Positions 8,640-17,486 of a stretch of 24,513 bases of DNA are shown piece by piece (the first letter of the stretch is position 1; each line of letters begins with the position of its first letter). Source of the stretch: Fragilaria crotonensis (taxonomy: Eukaryota > Bacillariophyta > Fragilariophyceae > Fragilariales > Fragilariaceae); the NCBI GenBank assembly GCA_022925895.1, contig JAKSYS010000799.1, positions 1 through 24,513 on the forward strand, given 5' to 3'. Under the pieces are notes generated by a model. That model was given only the letters and a program-made list of their open reading frames with translations. It had not been told where the DNA came from and did no database searches. The translations under genes and the position numbers were made by a program.

Positions 8640-9785
8640 CCTGCATACTCTCGCGAACTTGAGGCCATTGAGAGCTCCAGAATGTCATGCTCTTTATAAT
8701 GCGCGTGCTCTGTCTGCACCGTCCTCTGCTCTATTCCGTTTACTCCACTGCACACCAGATTCCACAACAGAGGTGCAGTGACACTTTCGGCCTCTACTAG
8801 TACCTTCGACTCATGCAAGAATTCATTTCGCGTGAACGTCTAGCCGCTCGTAGCTACTTTTACCGTATCCGAAGCCTTGAACTTGATCACTCACAGAGTA
8901 CTATCTGCTGAATGGCGCCACGAGTCTCGACGCCTTGTTGAGCGTGATAAGAGGTTCGTCGGACATGATGGTGGGACTCTCCTCCCTTTCAAATTAACCT
9001 TGTCCCAAATTGCCCCCAATTTTTTGAATATGCTGCCAAACTTGGTCGCAACCCTCCTGGTTCCGGCCACTCCACCTCTTCAACCTCTTGCTCCGCACCT
9101 TGCTGCTGCTATTATGCGCCGTGTCGAGGAAAGTACCAACAATGATGGCATGATTGACGCTTTCCTCCCTGATCATGGCAATGTGCAGCTTGTAGTTAAC
9201 GCCATTGCCCCAAACCAGCAATCCAGTGGTGCTGTCTGTGTTGCTTGTCACCTCTTGTGGTACACCTTACTAGAGTGTAACCGTTTCGTTGACTATCTCG
9301 TCGCCAAGACTCTTGCCCAGTGCCATCCTGCCCTCCGTGCACAGATTGCTAACTCACCTTCGTTTTTCTGCACTCGCCTCACCGCCGTCAACAATGCGCG
9401 TGCACGAATGCCGCCGTCCACGCTTTCCCGCACTGTTCGCAGCTTTCAGATTGCGCCTGTTGCCCCTGACTCCGCCCTTGCCCCGGATGCATCCGCGCTC
9501 CCCATCTACGACGAGCTCTCCAACCAAGGTTTCCACCAACACTCTCTACACATTGACGGCGCGCATCCAGACGATGATTTTGAAGCTTCCTTCCATCCTC
9601 TCTCCAGTCATTTCGTGTACATCCTAGGCGCCGATGGTGATAGCCCTATGTTGGTTGAGGCTGCTTCCCTACCTCCTCCGCCTGCGGACGATACTTTCTC
9701 TGTCTGCGGTCTTGCTGCCTCGTATGACAATGATACCGCCTCTGTCTGTGCGCACGCCGATAATGATCCATGGCATGCACTGTGA
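8640..9785 (+). pseudogene. gag of element B with zinc-knuckle relic
   Basis: The 302-codon open frame 8877-9785 has no ATG at its first codon (it opens with TTG) and is probably the surviving middle and end of gag; fragments of the N-terminal part lie in other frames from about 8640. At about 9238-9280 it has C-V-A-C-H-L-L-W-Y-T-L-L-E-C, which fits the retroviral CCHC knuckle (C-x2-C-x4-H-x4-C) except that the His is Tyr (TAC for CAC). Downstream comes an Asp/Pro-rich tail (PPPPADDTFS). The long open frame makes gag the least decayed part of the element. Nucleocapsid function would need the missing His. Confidence 0.55.
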
Positions 9786-10629
9786 ATGACGCAAAACTCC
9801 TTATAGCATACCGCCTTCTAAACGTTGAGACGGACGTTCGCCTTTTTGATGCCGGAGATCTTGTCCATTGTCCTCCTTGTGTTGGTTTCCTGTGGATTCC
9901 AACTGATGATGGTCCTGTTTGGGAGCGAAGGCCCTAAGTTTGTTTTCATCCGAGCCTATCACACTCCCACGATTCCTGGTGTCATCATTTCGCACTCCGC
10001 AATCTCCAAGTAACTTTGCACGTCAAGCTACCACATGTCCAGCCACCTCAATTACCCGGGTTTTATTCACTTCCACCATTGCCTCCGACGAAGCCAAGAT
10101 GTTTACGTTTCCCTTCAGCCTACGTCACAACGCCGTGGTCTTACGTTCACAAGAGCTTTGACTATACTTGTGGATGAGCAACACAAATTCCCCACTCCGC
10201 CGTGGCCAATGAGGGTCCGCCGCCTGTGCTCGCGCCATCCTTTCAGCCCCTCACTGTCTTTCAATTGACAATCTAACAGACTGTATGTCTGGCCAGGAAT
10301 GCCATGTGCCTCCAGTCACATCTGACGATGCGCCATGTCGCAGCTGTCATGCCACTCTGACTACTACATCTCGGATTTTTGGTAGGTCCTATTCCAGGTT
10401 CACCCTATGATAATAACGGGCCGCCATCAAATGGGTATCGGGCGACCACCGACGAAGATGATGGGATCATGTCTGTGTCTCTGCAGGAAACGGCAACTGC
10501 GAGTCCAACAGAAAGCATACCGTTGGACTCCGCTATGTATCATGACGCACCTCGATCCACCACCAATGATAACCTGTGTCTCGTGCGTGGTCGGACCCAA
10601 GTTCCCCTAAAGAAAACTGTATGGGAGAG
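9786..10629 (+). pseudogene. decayed protease and linker region of element B
   Basis: Between gag and integrase, copia elements carry an aspartic protease. Here the frames break often. A fragment reading LFDAGDLVH near 9837 might be a trace of the DSGA catalytic loop, but it is too weak to claim. Further fragments (YHTPTIPGVIISHSAISK at about 9959-10013; a Cys-containing stretch near 10285-10360) are coherent but not diagnostic. Position is the main argument. Confidence 0.35.
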
Positions 10630-10940
10630 GATCAAGCTGATGAAGCTGACCTTAATCTTATGGTGCATTGTTCCCTTTCTCAATAAAAAGGCCTTCCGGT
10701 GGTGCTTTGGCACCAACCCCTCGGTCTTTTGACTTTTTGTCGACTTTCCACCATTCATCGCTTTGTGAAAGGAATGCCGGCTTTCTTTTTCCCAAATGCA
10801 ATCGGGGGATGCCCTACTTCTCTTGCCGCCAAATTCCAAAAGCAGCCATCTGGTACTGCAGCTACCAAGCAATGGACTGTCTGCAACCAAGGCATATCGA
10901 TCATGGTTTAGAAACACGAAGCAACAGCACATTCTGATTG
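10630..10940 (+). pseudogene. gag-pre-integrase domain of element B, decayed
   Basis: At about 10650-10700 the plus strand reads LILWCIVPFLNKKAF, which resembles the L.LWH..LGH.N...L entry of the copia pre-integrase zinc-binding (HHCC) domain; both His codons are altered. TIHRFVKGMPAF follows in another frame, where the Cys-x2-Cys half would be. A stop and frame changes break the domain. The intact integrase core motif directly downstream makes the assignment reasonable. Confidence 0.5.
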
Positions 10941-11520
10941 GGTCTGAGTGAGGAGACATGCTAGTATGCAATTATCACTGACCATTTCAGTGGTTATCTC
11001 TTTGGCAATTGGCTTGCCAACAACACGTCGAACTGTCCCAACATTTATGTGCGTGCAAATGGATGGCGGCGGTAAGCTGGACAAAAATTGTGATATCCAT
11101 CAGATTTAAACCAACTTTGGATATGCCGTCAAAATGACTGTTCCCGATTCATCCCATCAAAATGGGCCTGGAGAATTACCGCAGTAGATGATCGGCGATG
11201 CACTCCGGGGAATTTTGTCTGGCGCAAATCTCAAACTGAGTTTCTGGCCCTATTTAATTTACTCTACATAGTACACCTCCATTGACCTTCAAGTCCGCAT
11301 GAGATGTGCGGCCCCGACTTGCCGAATTTGTCAAAAATGAGGACTTTTGGGTGCCATCTGCATATCCAACCCAGGCAGCACCACAGCAAGATATGGAAAA
11401 CTGGTCCCGAATTCCCGTCTTGGTGGTATTTTTCTGGGGTACTCCCGCTCACTTAAGATCCTCCATTATTACGACCCCAAAAGTGCTCTTTGTGATAACC
11501 GCAACAAACGCTCCTTTTGA
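10941..11520 (+). pseudogene. copia integrase core and C-terminal motif, decayed
   Basis: All three catalytic acidic residues of the DDE core can be placed. The first Asp is in AIITDHFSGYLF (GAC 10980-10982). The second is in VQMDGGGKL (GAT 11062-11064). The Glu is in SHQNGPGE (GAA 11173-11175), with 36 codons between the last two. GDALRGILSGANLKLSFWPY follows, the helix that in live elements follows the Glu. GGIFLGYSRSLKILHYYDP at about 11425-11480 is the FLGY motif of the copia integrase C-terminus. In-frame stops (11107, 11185, 11269) and a frame change between the first two Asp residues kill the gene. Confidence 0.8.
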
Positions 11521-12515
11521 TGAGGTCATGAATGATCTTGCCGGTACACCACTCCAAACAAGCAGATTCTTCGGCAACTCAACAACGACAATTCTCTGGC
11601 CCCTGATTAGATCAATATGTTGCCTTTCGACCTGTCGGTTTCTGACGACCTCTTTGATTGTCTCAATGAACTGTTGCCTGCCGTCATTTGTGACCAGCAC
11701 CATGGCATGGTTTTAAAATCTCCGAGCACCAGCACATTCGTAAGCGAGCATACATCTCGGAGTTGTACCGCACACATCTGCGGGCTGCATCAAAAAGTCC
11801 GCCGTAAATACATTGGGTCTTTCTTTGTTTCCATTGATGGCCATCCAGTTTTCACTGCAGATTCTGCTATTCTTGCCGCCCTATCTACTGTTGCAGAGTA
11901 CGATGCTACGTCTTTTAAGATTGTTTTTGCGCCCGAGGATCGATGCATTTGCATTGCCGATCGTCGACATAACTCTCTATCCATTTGTCGGTTGTTGATC
12001 ATCTCCGCGTCGTTCACACGATTCTCACCGATTCGACACCTGATGCGATGTTGACTCCAGATGGTTCCCGCCCTCTCGTCATGCGTTCCCTGAACACTAC
12101 TAGTTATGACGACACCACTAAAGAGCAAGCGATTGGCAGTTTCACTTGCCGCAAGCTTCTTTGCCTCTCAAATTGGAATGATTGGCAAACTGGTGCTGAA
12201 TTCAAGCAGCTTGATTCTACGGCCAAGCAGCAGCCAGATGTATGGCAAACCATATCCCCCTCTGTCCGGTGTGATCATTCTCTGGCAACACTGGAGCTAC
12301 TCAATCAAGGCCAACGGCACCTGCAAGGCTCAGAATTGCTGCAATGGTTCCCCTCGTGTGTTTTCACAGTTGAATTGGCCAAACCTATTCATCATGTATC
12401 AAACAACCTTGTAGTATGAGGTTCTGCTTCGCCCTCTGAGCTCATGAAGGATACGTCAGTCTCAAGGTCAATGCAACAATATGTAGGAGGAATGCAAGGA
12501 ACCAGATCAGCTAGG
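11521..12515 (+). pseudogene. integrase-RT linker and N-terminal RT of element B
   Basis: From 11617 an open frame of 145 codons, then a second of 144 codons, cover the linker. The RT start is seen at 12178-12235 as NDWQTGAEFKQLDS, the W..A...E..L entry of RVT_2. After a frameshift comes QMYGKPYPPLSGVIILWQHW with SIKANGTCKAQNCCNG, the W.....K.DG...KAR...G block. AHEGYVSLKVNAT at about 12445-12480 is the last recognisable piece, close to the first catalytic Asp region; here the expected Asp before A-T is Asn. Nothing of the YVDD palm follows. Confidence 0.7.
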
Positions 12516-13240
12516 ATAACCAGTTGATCGTGTTTGGTGTTTCGTGGTGAAGTACCTGGTAATTGAGTGATAGTACACTTTTAACAGCTGCCGTAAACCC
12601 CGAAGTCATGGGAGTCGAACGTGGAGTCGTGATAGGAATCACTCAATACTCAATACTGGACTAGTCTACTGGTAGAGTAGCTATGGTACATGATACCTGG
12701 TACCATGATACATGATACTGTACCTATTGGTAACACCGTGGGGGGCATGATATTGTACAGTATTCTGTACGAGTATCTTGTGCTACAGTACAAGTACCAC
12801 AATTGGACAAGCATGATTCGATGAAGTTTCACATACTGTCGTGCATACTCCGGGGTACTTTACCTGGTAGCAGTACGGGAATACAAGGTACTCTACTACT
12901 CGTGTGGAGAGTATGATGATATGATGTATGACGTATGACAAGTAATCGTTCAGTACTCCTACTGCTACTACTAGAGTACACGTACCGGAAGTCGCGTTAC
13001 TCGCAGTACAGAATTATAGCAGTACAGTAGAATAACAGTACCGCAGTACCCGTACTCCGTACTCCGTACTCCAGTGTTATCAGGGAACAAAAAAGTAATA
13101 CGTGCAACGAGCTACATTTGTCTGTCACACAGGGATGTCAACTCAAAAAACCGAACAAGCTCGTAACGTATCGATTTCCACGTCCGAGCGTTGACAGTCC
13201 GAACAACACAAACGTCACATACTGCCATCTCTTTCAGACC
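12516..13240. other. GTAC-rich intergenic region upstream of the myosin gene
   Basis: No gene is visible. I count 22 GTAC tetramers between about 12550 and 13075, where about two would be expected by chance. There are overlapping palindromes (GGTACC near 12700), repeated CATGATAC words at 12690-12720, and three head-to-tail copies of GTACTCC at 13052-13072. The stretch must contain the 5' flank and promoter of the myosin gene, but I cannot identify a TATA box or start site. The last 100 bp before the ATG lose the GTAC bias. Confidence 0.6.
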
Positions 13241-16200
13241 ATGGCGTCCGAAGTCGAAGCTGGATCTTCCAACGCCAACCATGTGTACGTTGTATCAGAT
13301 GAATTCTCCTGGATGCCAGCACGTGTCGTCGAATACAGCAAGACAGAGCCAAATAAAGTTCTTGTCAGTATTGCGGCTTACAAAGACGAAGACTCCATTC
13401 AATCCGGAAATTCTTCGTCAAAAGGCCAGGGAATGGCAGGTGCACGTGCACAATCGACAACAATCGCAATTGATCTAAGCACGTACCCGAATCGATCTTT
13501 ACCACTTCAAAATGTCAACGAAGACGGACTACTTCAGCAGGTGGAAGATATGGTAGACTTGCCGTTTCTCCATGAGGTGAGTAGACCAACAATGAAGCGA
13601 GTACCTGTGCAATACAAGGGCGGTGCGAGAATTATAGTGGCCTATCGCCTATCCTCCGTCTATTGTCGACACATGTGTGTTCTAAGCTGTATTCGCATCT
13701 TGAAATAATGTTGTGCGATGACGAGTTCTTGCTATCGCGTCCCAGTTACTGTCGTGAGATTGCATTTGTTGAAACTCGAGCGACTCATTGTGATACCGCC
13801 TGAGTAACCCCGCTCTCACATTGGCCATTGCTCTCCGATTCCTAATGAACCTTCGTCATTTCTCATTTTTTCTCCACACTTCCTTCATGCTATTGCTACC
13901 CTGGTACCTGGAACAGCCCGCTATTCTTTACAACCTCAAAGCACGACACGCACAAGGCAAACCATATACTCGAACAGGGGATATCGTTATTGCAGTCAAT
14001 CCCTATCAGTGGATGATGGACTTGTATTCGGAACAAACTCGGGCCACGTATGCGCACGCACTGGTTTGGAACCACGATGCGGCGGATCTTGATCCGAGAA
14101 CAACAGTCCCCCCACACGTTTACGAAACGTCCTCATTGGCATATCGAGGGCTAGCCGTGGATGGTCAGGATCAGTCCATATTGGTCAGTGGTGAGAGTGG
14201 TGCTGGAAAGACTGAAACCGTCAAGATTCTCATGTCGCATCTAGCGTCGATCCAAGCGGCAGCATTGTCCTCTCATGCGTTCGATTCACAAGATAACCAG
14301 CATTCACATCATGTGCCTCCCATTGTGCAGCGTGTGCTAGACTCAAATCCCCTGTTGGAAGCTTTTGGAAATGCCAAGACGATACGAAATGATAATAGCA
14401 GTCGATTTGGCAAGTACTTGCAATTGCAATTTGATACCGAAGATCCAGATCATGCAGCCTATGCAGGCAAGGCCATTCCCTCATGCATGCTGGCAGGCAG
14501 CAAATGTGAAGTGTACTTGCTGGAAAAATCACGAGTTGTTGGACACGAAGAGGACGAACGGTCGTATCACATCTTTTATCAAATACTTGCGGCTAGCGAG
14601 GAAGAAAAAGCTGCCATTTGGACAGGGTTGAAAGAAACCGACAACGAATCGTTCCTCTACGTTGGCTATACTGATACGGATACTATTGAAGGCAAAACAG
14701 ATGCCGCTCGCTTTGCTTTGACCAAGCAAGCGCTGGCCTTGATTGGCATTGACAATGATAGATTCGTCGTACTGATGAGGGCCATTTGCGTCGTTATGCA
14801 GCTGGGGAATCAAACCTTCGAACTTGATCCGCATGATGATGAAAGATCCGTCATATCATCTGCAGAGGAATTGCTGGAATTATCGAATCTCATGGGAGTT
14901 GACCCTGAGATCATTACAAGGGCCTTGACAGAACGAACTGTTAGGGCTCGTAACGAGGTGTTCACAGTACCGCTCAAGCCTGACCAGGCAAAGGATTCAG
15001 CTGATGCACTTGCCAAAGAAATTTATGCCAAGACATTTCTTTGGATTGTCCGAAACATCAACGACGCGACCGCTGCTGAGTGGAACTACGAAGGCGACAA
15101 GAAAGCTAATTTCGGAATCATCGGTCTATTGGATATCTTTGGCTTTGAGTCCTTCAAAGTGAACCGATTTGAGCAGCTATGCATTAACTATGCCAACGAG
15201 AAACTTCAGCAGAAGTTTACTCAAGATGTGTTCTGTTCAGTCCAGACGGAATATGAGTTTGAAGGTATCGCGCTCGGCGAGATTCAGTACGAAGATAATG
15301 CAGATGTCTTGAACCTGGTCGAAGGTCGGATGGGCCTAATTGCCGTGCTTAACGAAGAATGTGTTCGTCCGAAGGGGTCCGATTCTGCATTCGTGTCGAA
15401 GGTGCATGCAGTTAACAAAGATTCTGATGCGTTTTATGTTGAAAAGAGTTTTCGCGCCTACGAGTTTGGGATCAAGCATTACGCAGGCAGGGTTTACTAC
15501 GACGCAACCGGCTTTGTGTCAAAAAATATGGACGCACTGCCACTGGATCTCCTTGAATGTGCCAAGAAGTCATCAAATGAAATTATTGCGAACGAACTGC
15601 AGAATGACGCTATGATGAACGACCATACACGAACCAAGCCTAAAAGAGTAGCACCTTCTCAGAAGACCGCATCAACCCGTCTGGTTCACCAAACAGTCTG
15701 GACCAAGTTTCGATCACAATTAACATCGCTTATGCTGTTGCTTAGTGAGACCAGAACCAGGTACATTCGATGCATCAAACCAAACACTCGGAAAGAACCG
15801 CGGTCGATGATGCACCTTTCCACAGTGGAGCAGCTTCGATGTGCAGGAGTTGTGGCGGCAGTGACAATATCAAGATCTGCCTTTCCCAATCGTCTTCAAC
15901 ATGAGATTGTGCTAGAGCGATTCAAGTCGCTTTGGGCTGTTGGCGAACACCATGGTGATGGTGTTTCGGGTGAGCCAGCCTCCTCAACCAAGAGTGAAAT
16001 CGAAATATTGCTGTCGCACGCACTCAAATCGCTCCAAACAATAAAGGACGGTGACATTGTAATGCCTTTTGTGATCGGAAAGACACGAACGTACTTTCGT
16101 GCCGGTGCCTTGGAGCACCTCGAGGCCGAGAGGCTGAAGGGGCTCAGCAACTGGGCTACTGAGATTCAACGCATAGCTCGAGGATTTGTAGCAAAATCCA

Positions 16201-17385
16201 AGTTTCAGAAGAAGCGGCGGCAGCTATCCTGGCAGTTGCGTCCATTCGCCGGTTTGTTGAGCGTCGTCGATATATTCGAGCACGTAATGCCGCGATTGTC
16301 ATTCAGTGTGCCGTTCGTTGTGTCCAAGCCCGTGCCGCACTGCATGGGCGCCGTAGAAGTCACAGTAGCACCCTCATTCAATCTTCATGGCGACGTTTCG
16401 TGGCAAGAGCGTACTTCAAGAAAACAAACATGCTGCAATTGTCATCCAGGCAATGGCACGCGGCGCTATCCAGCGTCCTCGGTTCCGCTTTGAATTGAAA
16501 GAACGACAAGAAGAAGCCAAACTGGAGAACCAGCTCAAAATCCTGCAGCGCAAGCTTGAGGAGGCAGAACTTAGACGTATTGAAGCTGAGAAGAAAGCCG
16601 CCGAGAGACCGCAGGAAGTTTATCCCACTGCGATCGACGATGGGGCGGGAAAGAAGGACAAAATTGTGACCCCTGCAATAGGAAAAGCTGGCACAGAATC
16701 CACCGACTCTCCCACTCTTGGATTACTTACAACCCAGCAGCAAAACTTAATGGATGAAAGTGGCAAGATGCTGGAGTATCTGCGCAAGGAAGGTAAGTTG
16801 TTGTTGATGTCCCTAAGCCAACTATGCATGATGAAGATCGATCTCAAAGACTCATCCATTGGATTTTTCACAGTTTTCAAGCTCCGCAATCAAAATTCTC
16901 AGCTTCGAACCGACTTCGACTTGTTGAAGGAAAACAATCAGCGCCTTATGGATGCGAATGCCTCTGCCGGTGCGAGCTTCGCCGCTCTCAATCAACACGC
17001 GAAACAACTGAACAAACAAAATAGTAAGCTTTCCGCAGAGTTATCTCACTGTAAGCAGCTTCTCCATAAGGCCAGCCTTACACAAGTGGAAGTGAAGGAG
17101 GAGCTCAAGATGAAACAAGCTACGTATGTTGCAGAAGTTCATTCTAGATTGCAATATCAGAAAACTATGACGAAGATTGTGGATACCATTCAGGCGCGAT
17201 GCAAGGACACACGATTGGTGGAAGACGTCCTTCAGATGGCAGATGACTGTGAAGAAATGTACATGAATGGCCCGACCTCTTTAACTGCCTCTACATCCAT
17301 TCTTGGGTCCCTGACGCCCACAGCAACTGACCTGCAGGACACAACAACAAGCATAGTATCAAGATTCAAGTCATTCTTCGGTTAA
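13241..17385 (+). CDS. unconventional myosin heavy chain
   Basis: Actin-based ATP-driven motor, about 1240 residues if the neck frame is continuous. Exons: 13241-13576, 13917-16792 and 16874-17385. Start: first in-frame ATG, in context ACCATGG. Order: SH3-like N-terminus (about 15-32); P-loop GESGAGKTE at about 204; switch I NDNSSRFGKY at 270; switch II DIFGFESF at 518; YIRCIKPN at 728; SH2-type LRC at 752; converter GKTRTYFRAGALE at 833; IQ motifs from 861 (IQRIARGFVAKSKF, then RRFVERRRY, IQCAVRCVQAR, IQSSWRRFVARAYF and IQAMARGAIQ); charged coiled coil; short Ser/Thr tail ending FKSFFG. The residue 16 before DALAK is Glu, which satisfies the TEDS rule without phosphorylation. The neck frame breaks twice (about 16206-16216 and 16421-16425), each as if one A were missing. 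The class cannot be fixed by eye. Tail to tail with the exportin gene. Confidence 0.92.
13577..13916 (+). other. myosin intron 1 (340 bp, phase 0)
   Basis: The donor is GAG/GTGAGT at 13577 and the acceptor GGAACAG/CCC at 13916. Joining gives LPFLHE-PAILYNLKARH, which is the expected myosin motor entry (compare LPYLHEP.ILYNL in the family), so the junction is secure. The intron is long relative to the 62-81 bp introns elsewhere in the window. A T/C-rich stretch (CATTTTTTCTCC) precedes the acceptor. Confidence 0.9.
16206..16425 (+). other. two reading-frame breaks in the myosin IQ neck
   Basis: The motor frame ends sensibly in VAKSKFQ at about 16208, and IQ-type sequence (ILAVASIRRF, then IQCAVRC and IQSSWRRF) continues in the frame shifted by one missing base. 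At the A run 16421-16424 the frame moves again in the same sense, and KHAAIVIQAMARG continues. One extra A in each place would restore continuity. No GT-AG intron explains it, because the middle frame itself encodes IQ motifs. These may be sequencing or assembly errors, or a broken allele. Confidence 0.75.
16793..16873 (+). other. myosin intron 2 (81 bp, phase 1, frame neutral)
   Basis: The donor is AAGGAAG/GTAAGT and the acceptor TTTTTCACAG/TTTTC. Splicing joins EYLRKE to V-FKLRNQNSQL inside the coiled coil. The intron is 27 codons long without a stop, so unspliced message stays in frame and would insert a hydrophobic stretch into the coil. The strong consensus sites and the break in coil character argue that it is a real intron. 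Confidence 0.8.
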
Positions 17386-17486
17386 ACAGCATGGCGCTGT
17401 CATGCACTCTGCGATGGGCGAATACCCTTCAACGAGTTTGTTACAAAAGTTCCGCAGCGAGATGATATCGTGTTCTATTAATCTAT
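17386..17486. other. 101-bp gap between convergent genes
   Basis: The region lies between the stop codons of the myosin gene (plus) and the exportin gene (minus). Both 3' untranslated regions must lie in it or overlap the neighbouring gene. A weak stem ACAGC/GCTGT lies just after the myosin stop. An A/T-rich stretch lies at 17473-17492. No clear AATAAA signal was seen. Confidence 0.5.

Larger units (their letters stand above)
8300..12515 (+). mobile_element. LTR retrotransposon B, Ty1/copia type, decayed and 3' truncated
   Basis: Domains appear in copia order on the plus strand: gag with a zinc-knuckle relic (8877-9785), a decayed protease zone, pre-integrase and integrase (10630-11520), an integrase-RT linker, and the N-terminal RT fingers (about 12130-12515). 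Copia order (integrase before RT) excludes gypsy. The RT palm with YVDD, RNase H and a 3' LTR are absent; the sequence turns into GTAC-rich DNA. No 5' LTR could be defined. It lies in the opposite orientation to element A and is not a second copy of it as far as the readable domains allow comparison. Confidence 0.75.

Noticed and set aside
13118-13240. Upstream extension of the myosin reading frame
   Set aside because: The frame is open for 41 more codons but contains no ATG. The first ATG at 13241 has a strong context and gives a normal short N-terminus before the SH3-like segment.
16200-16440. A conventional intron explaining the frame changes in the myosin neck
   Set aside because: The middle frame encodes recognisable IQ motifs, so removing it would delete real neck sequence. 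No consensus donor and acceptor bracket only the shifted bases.
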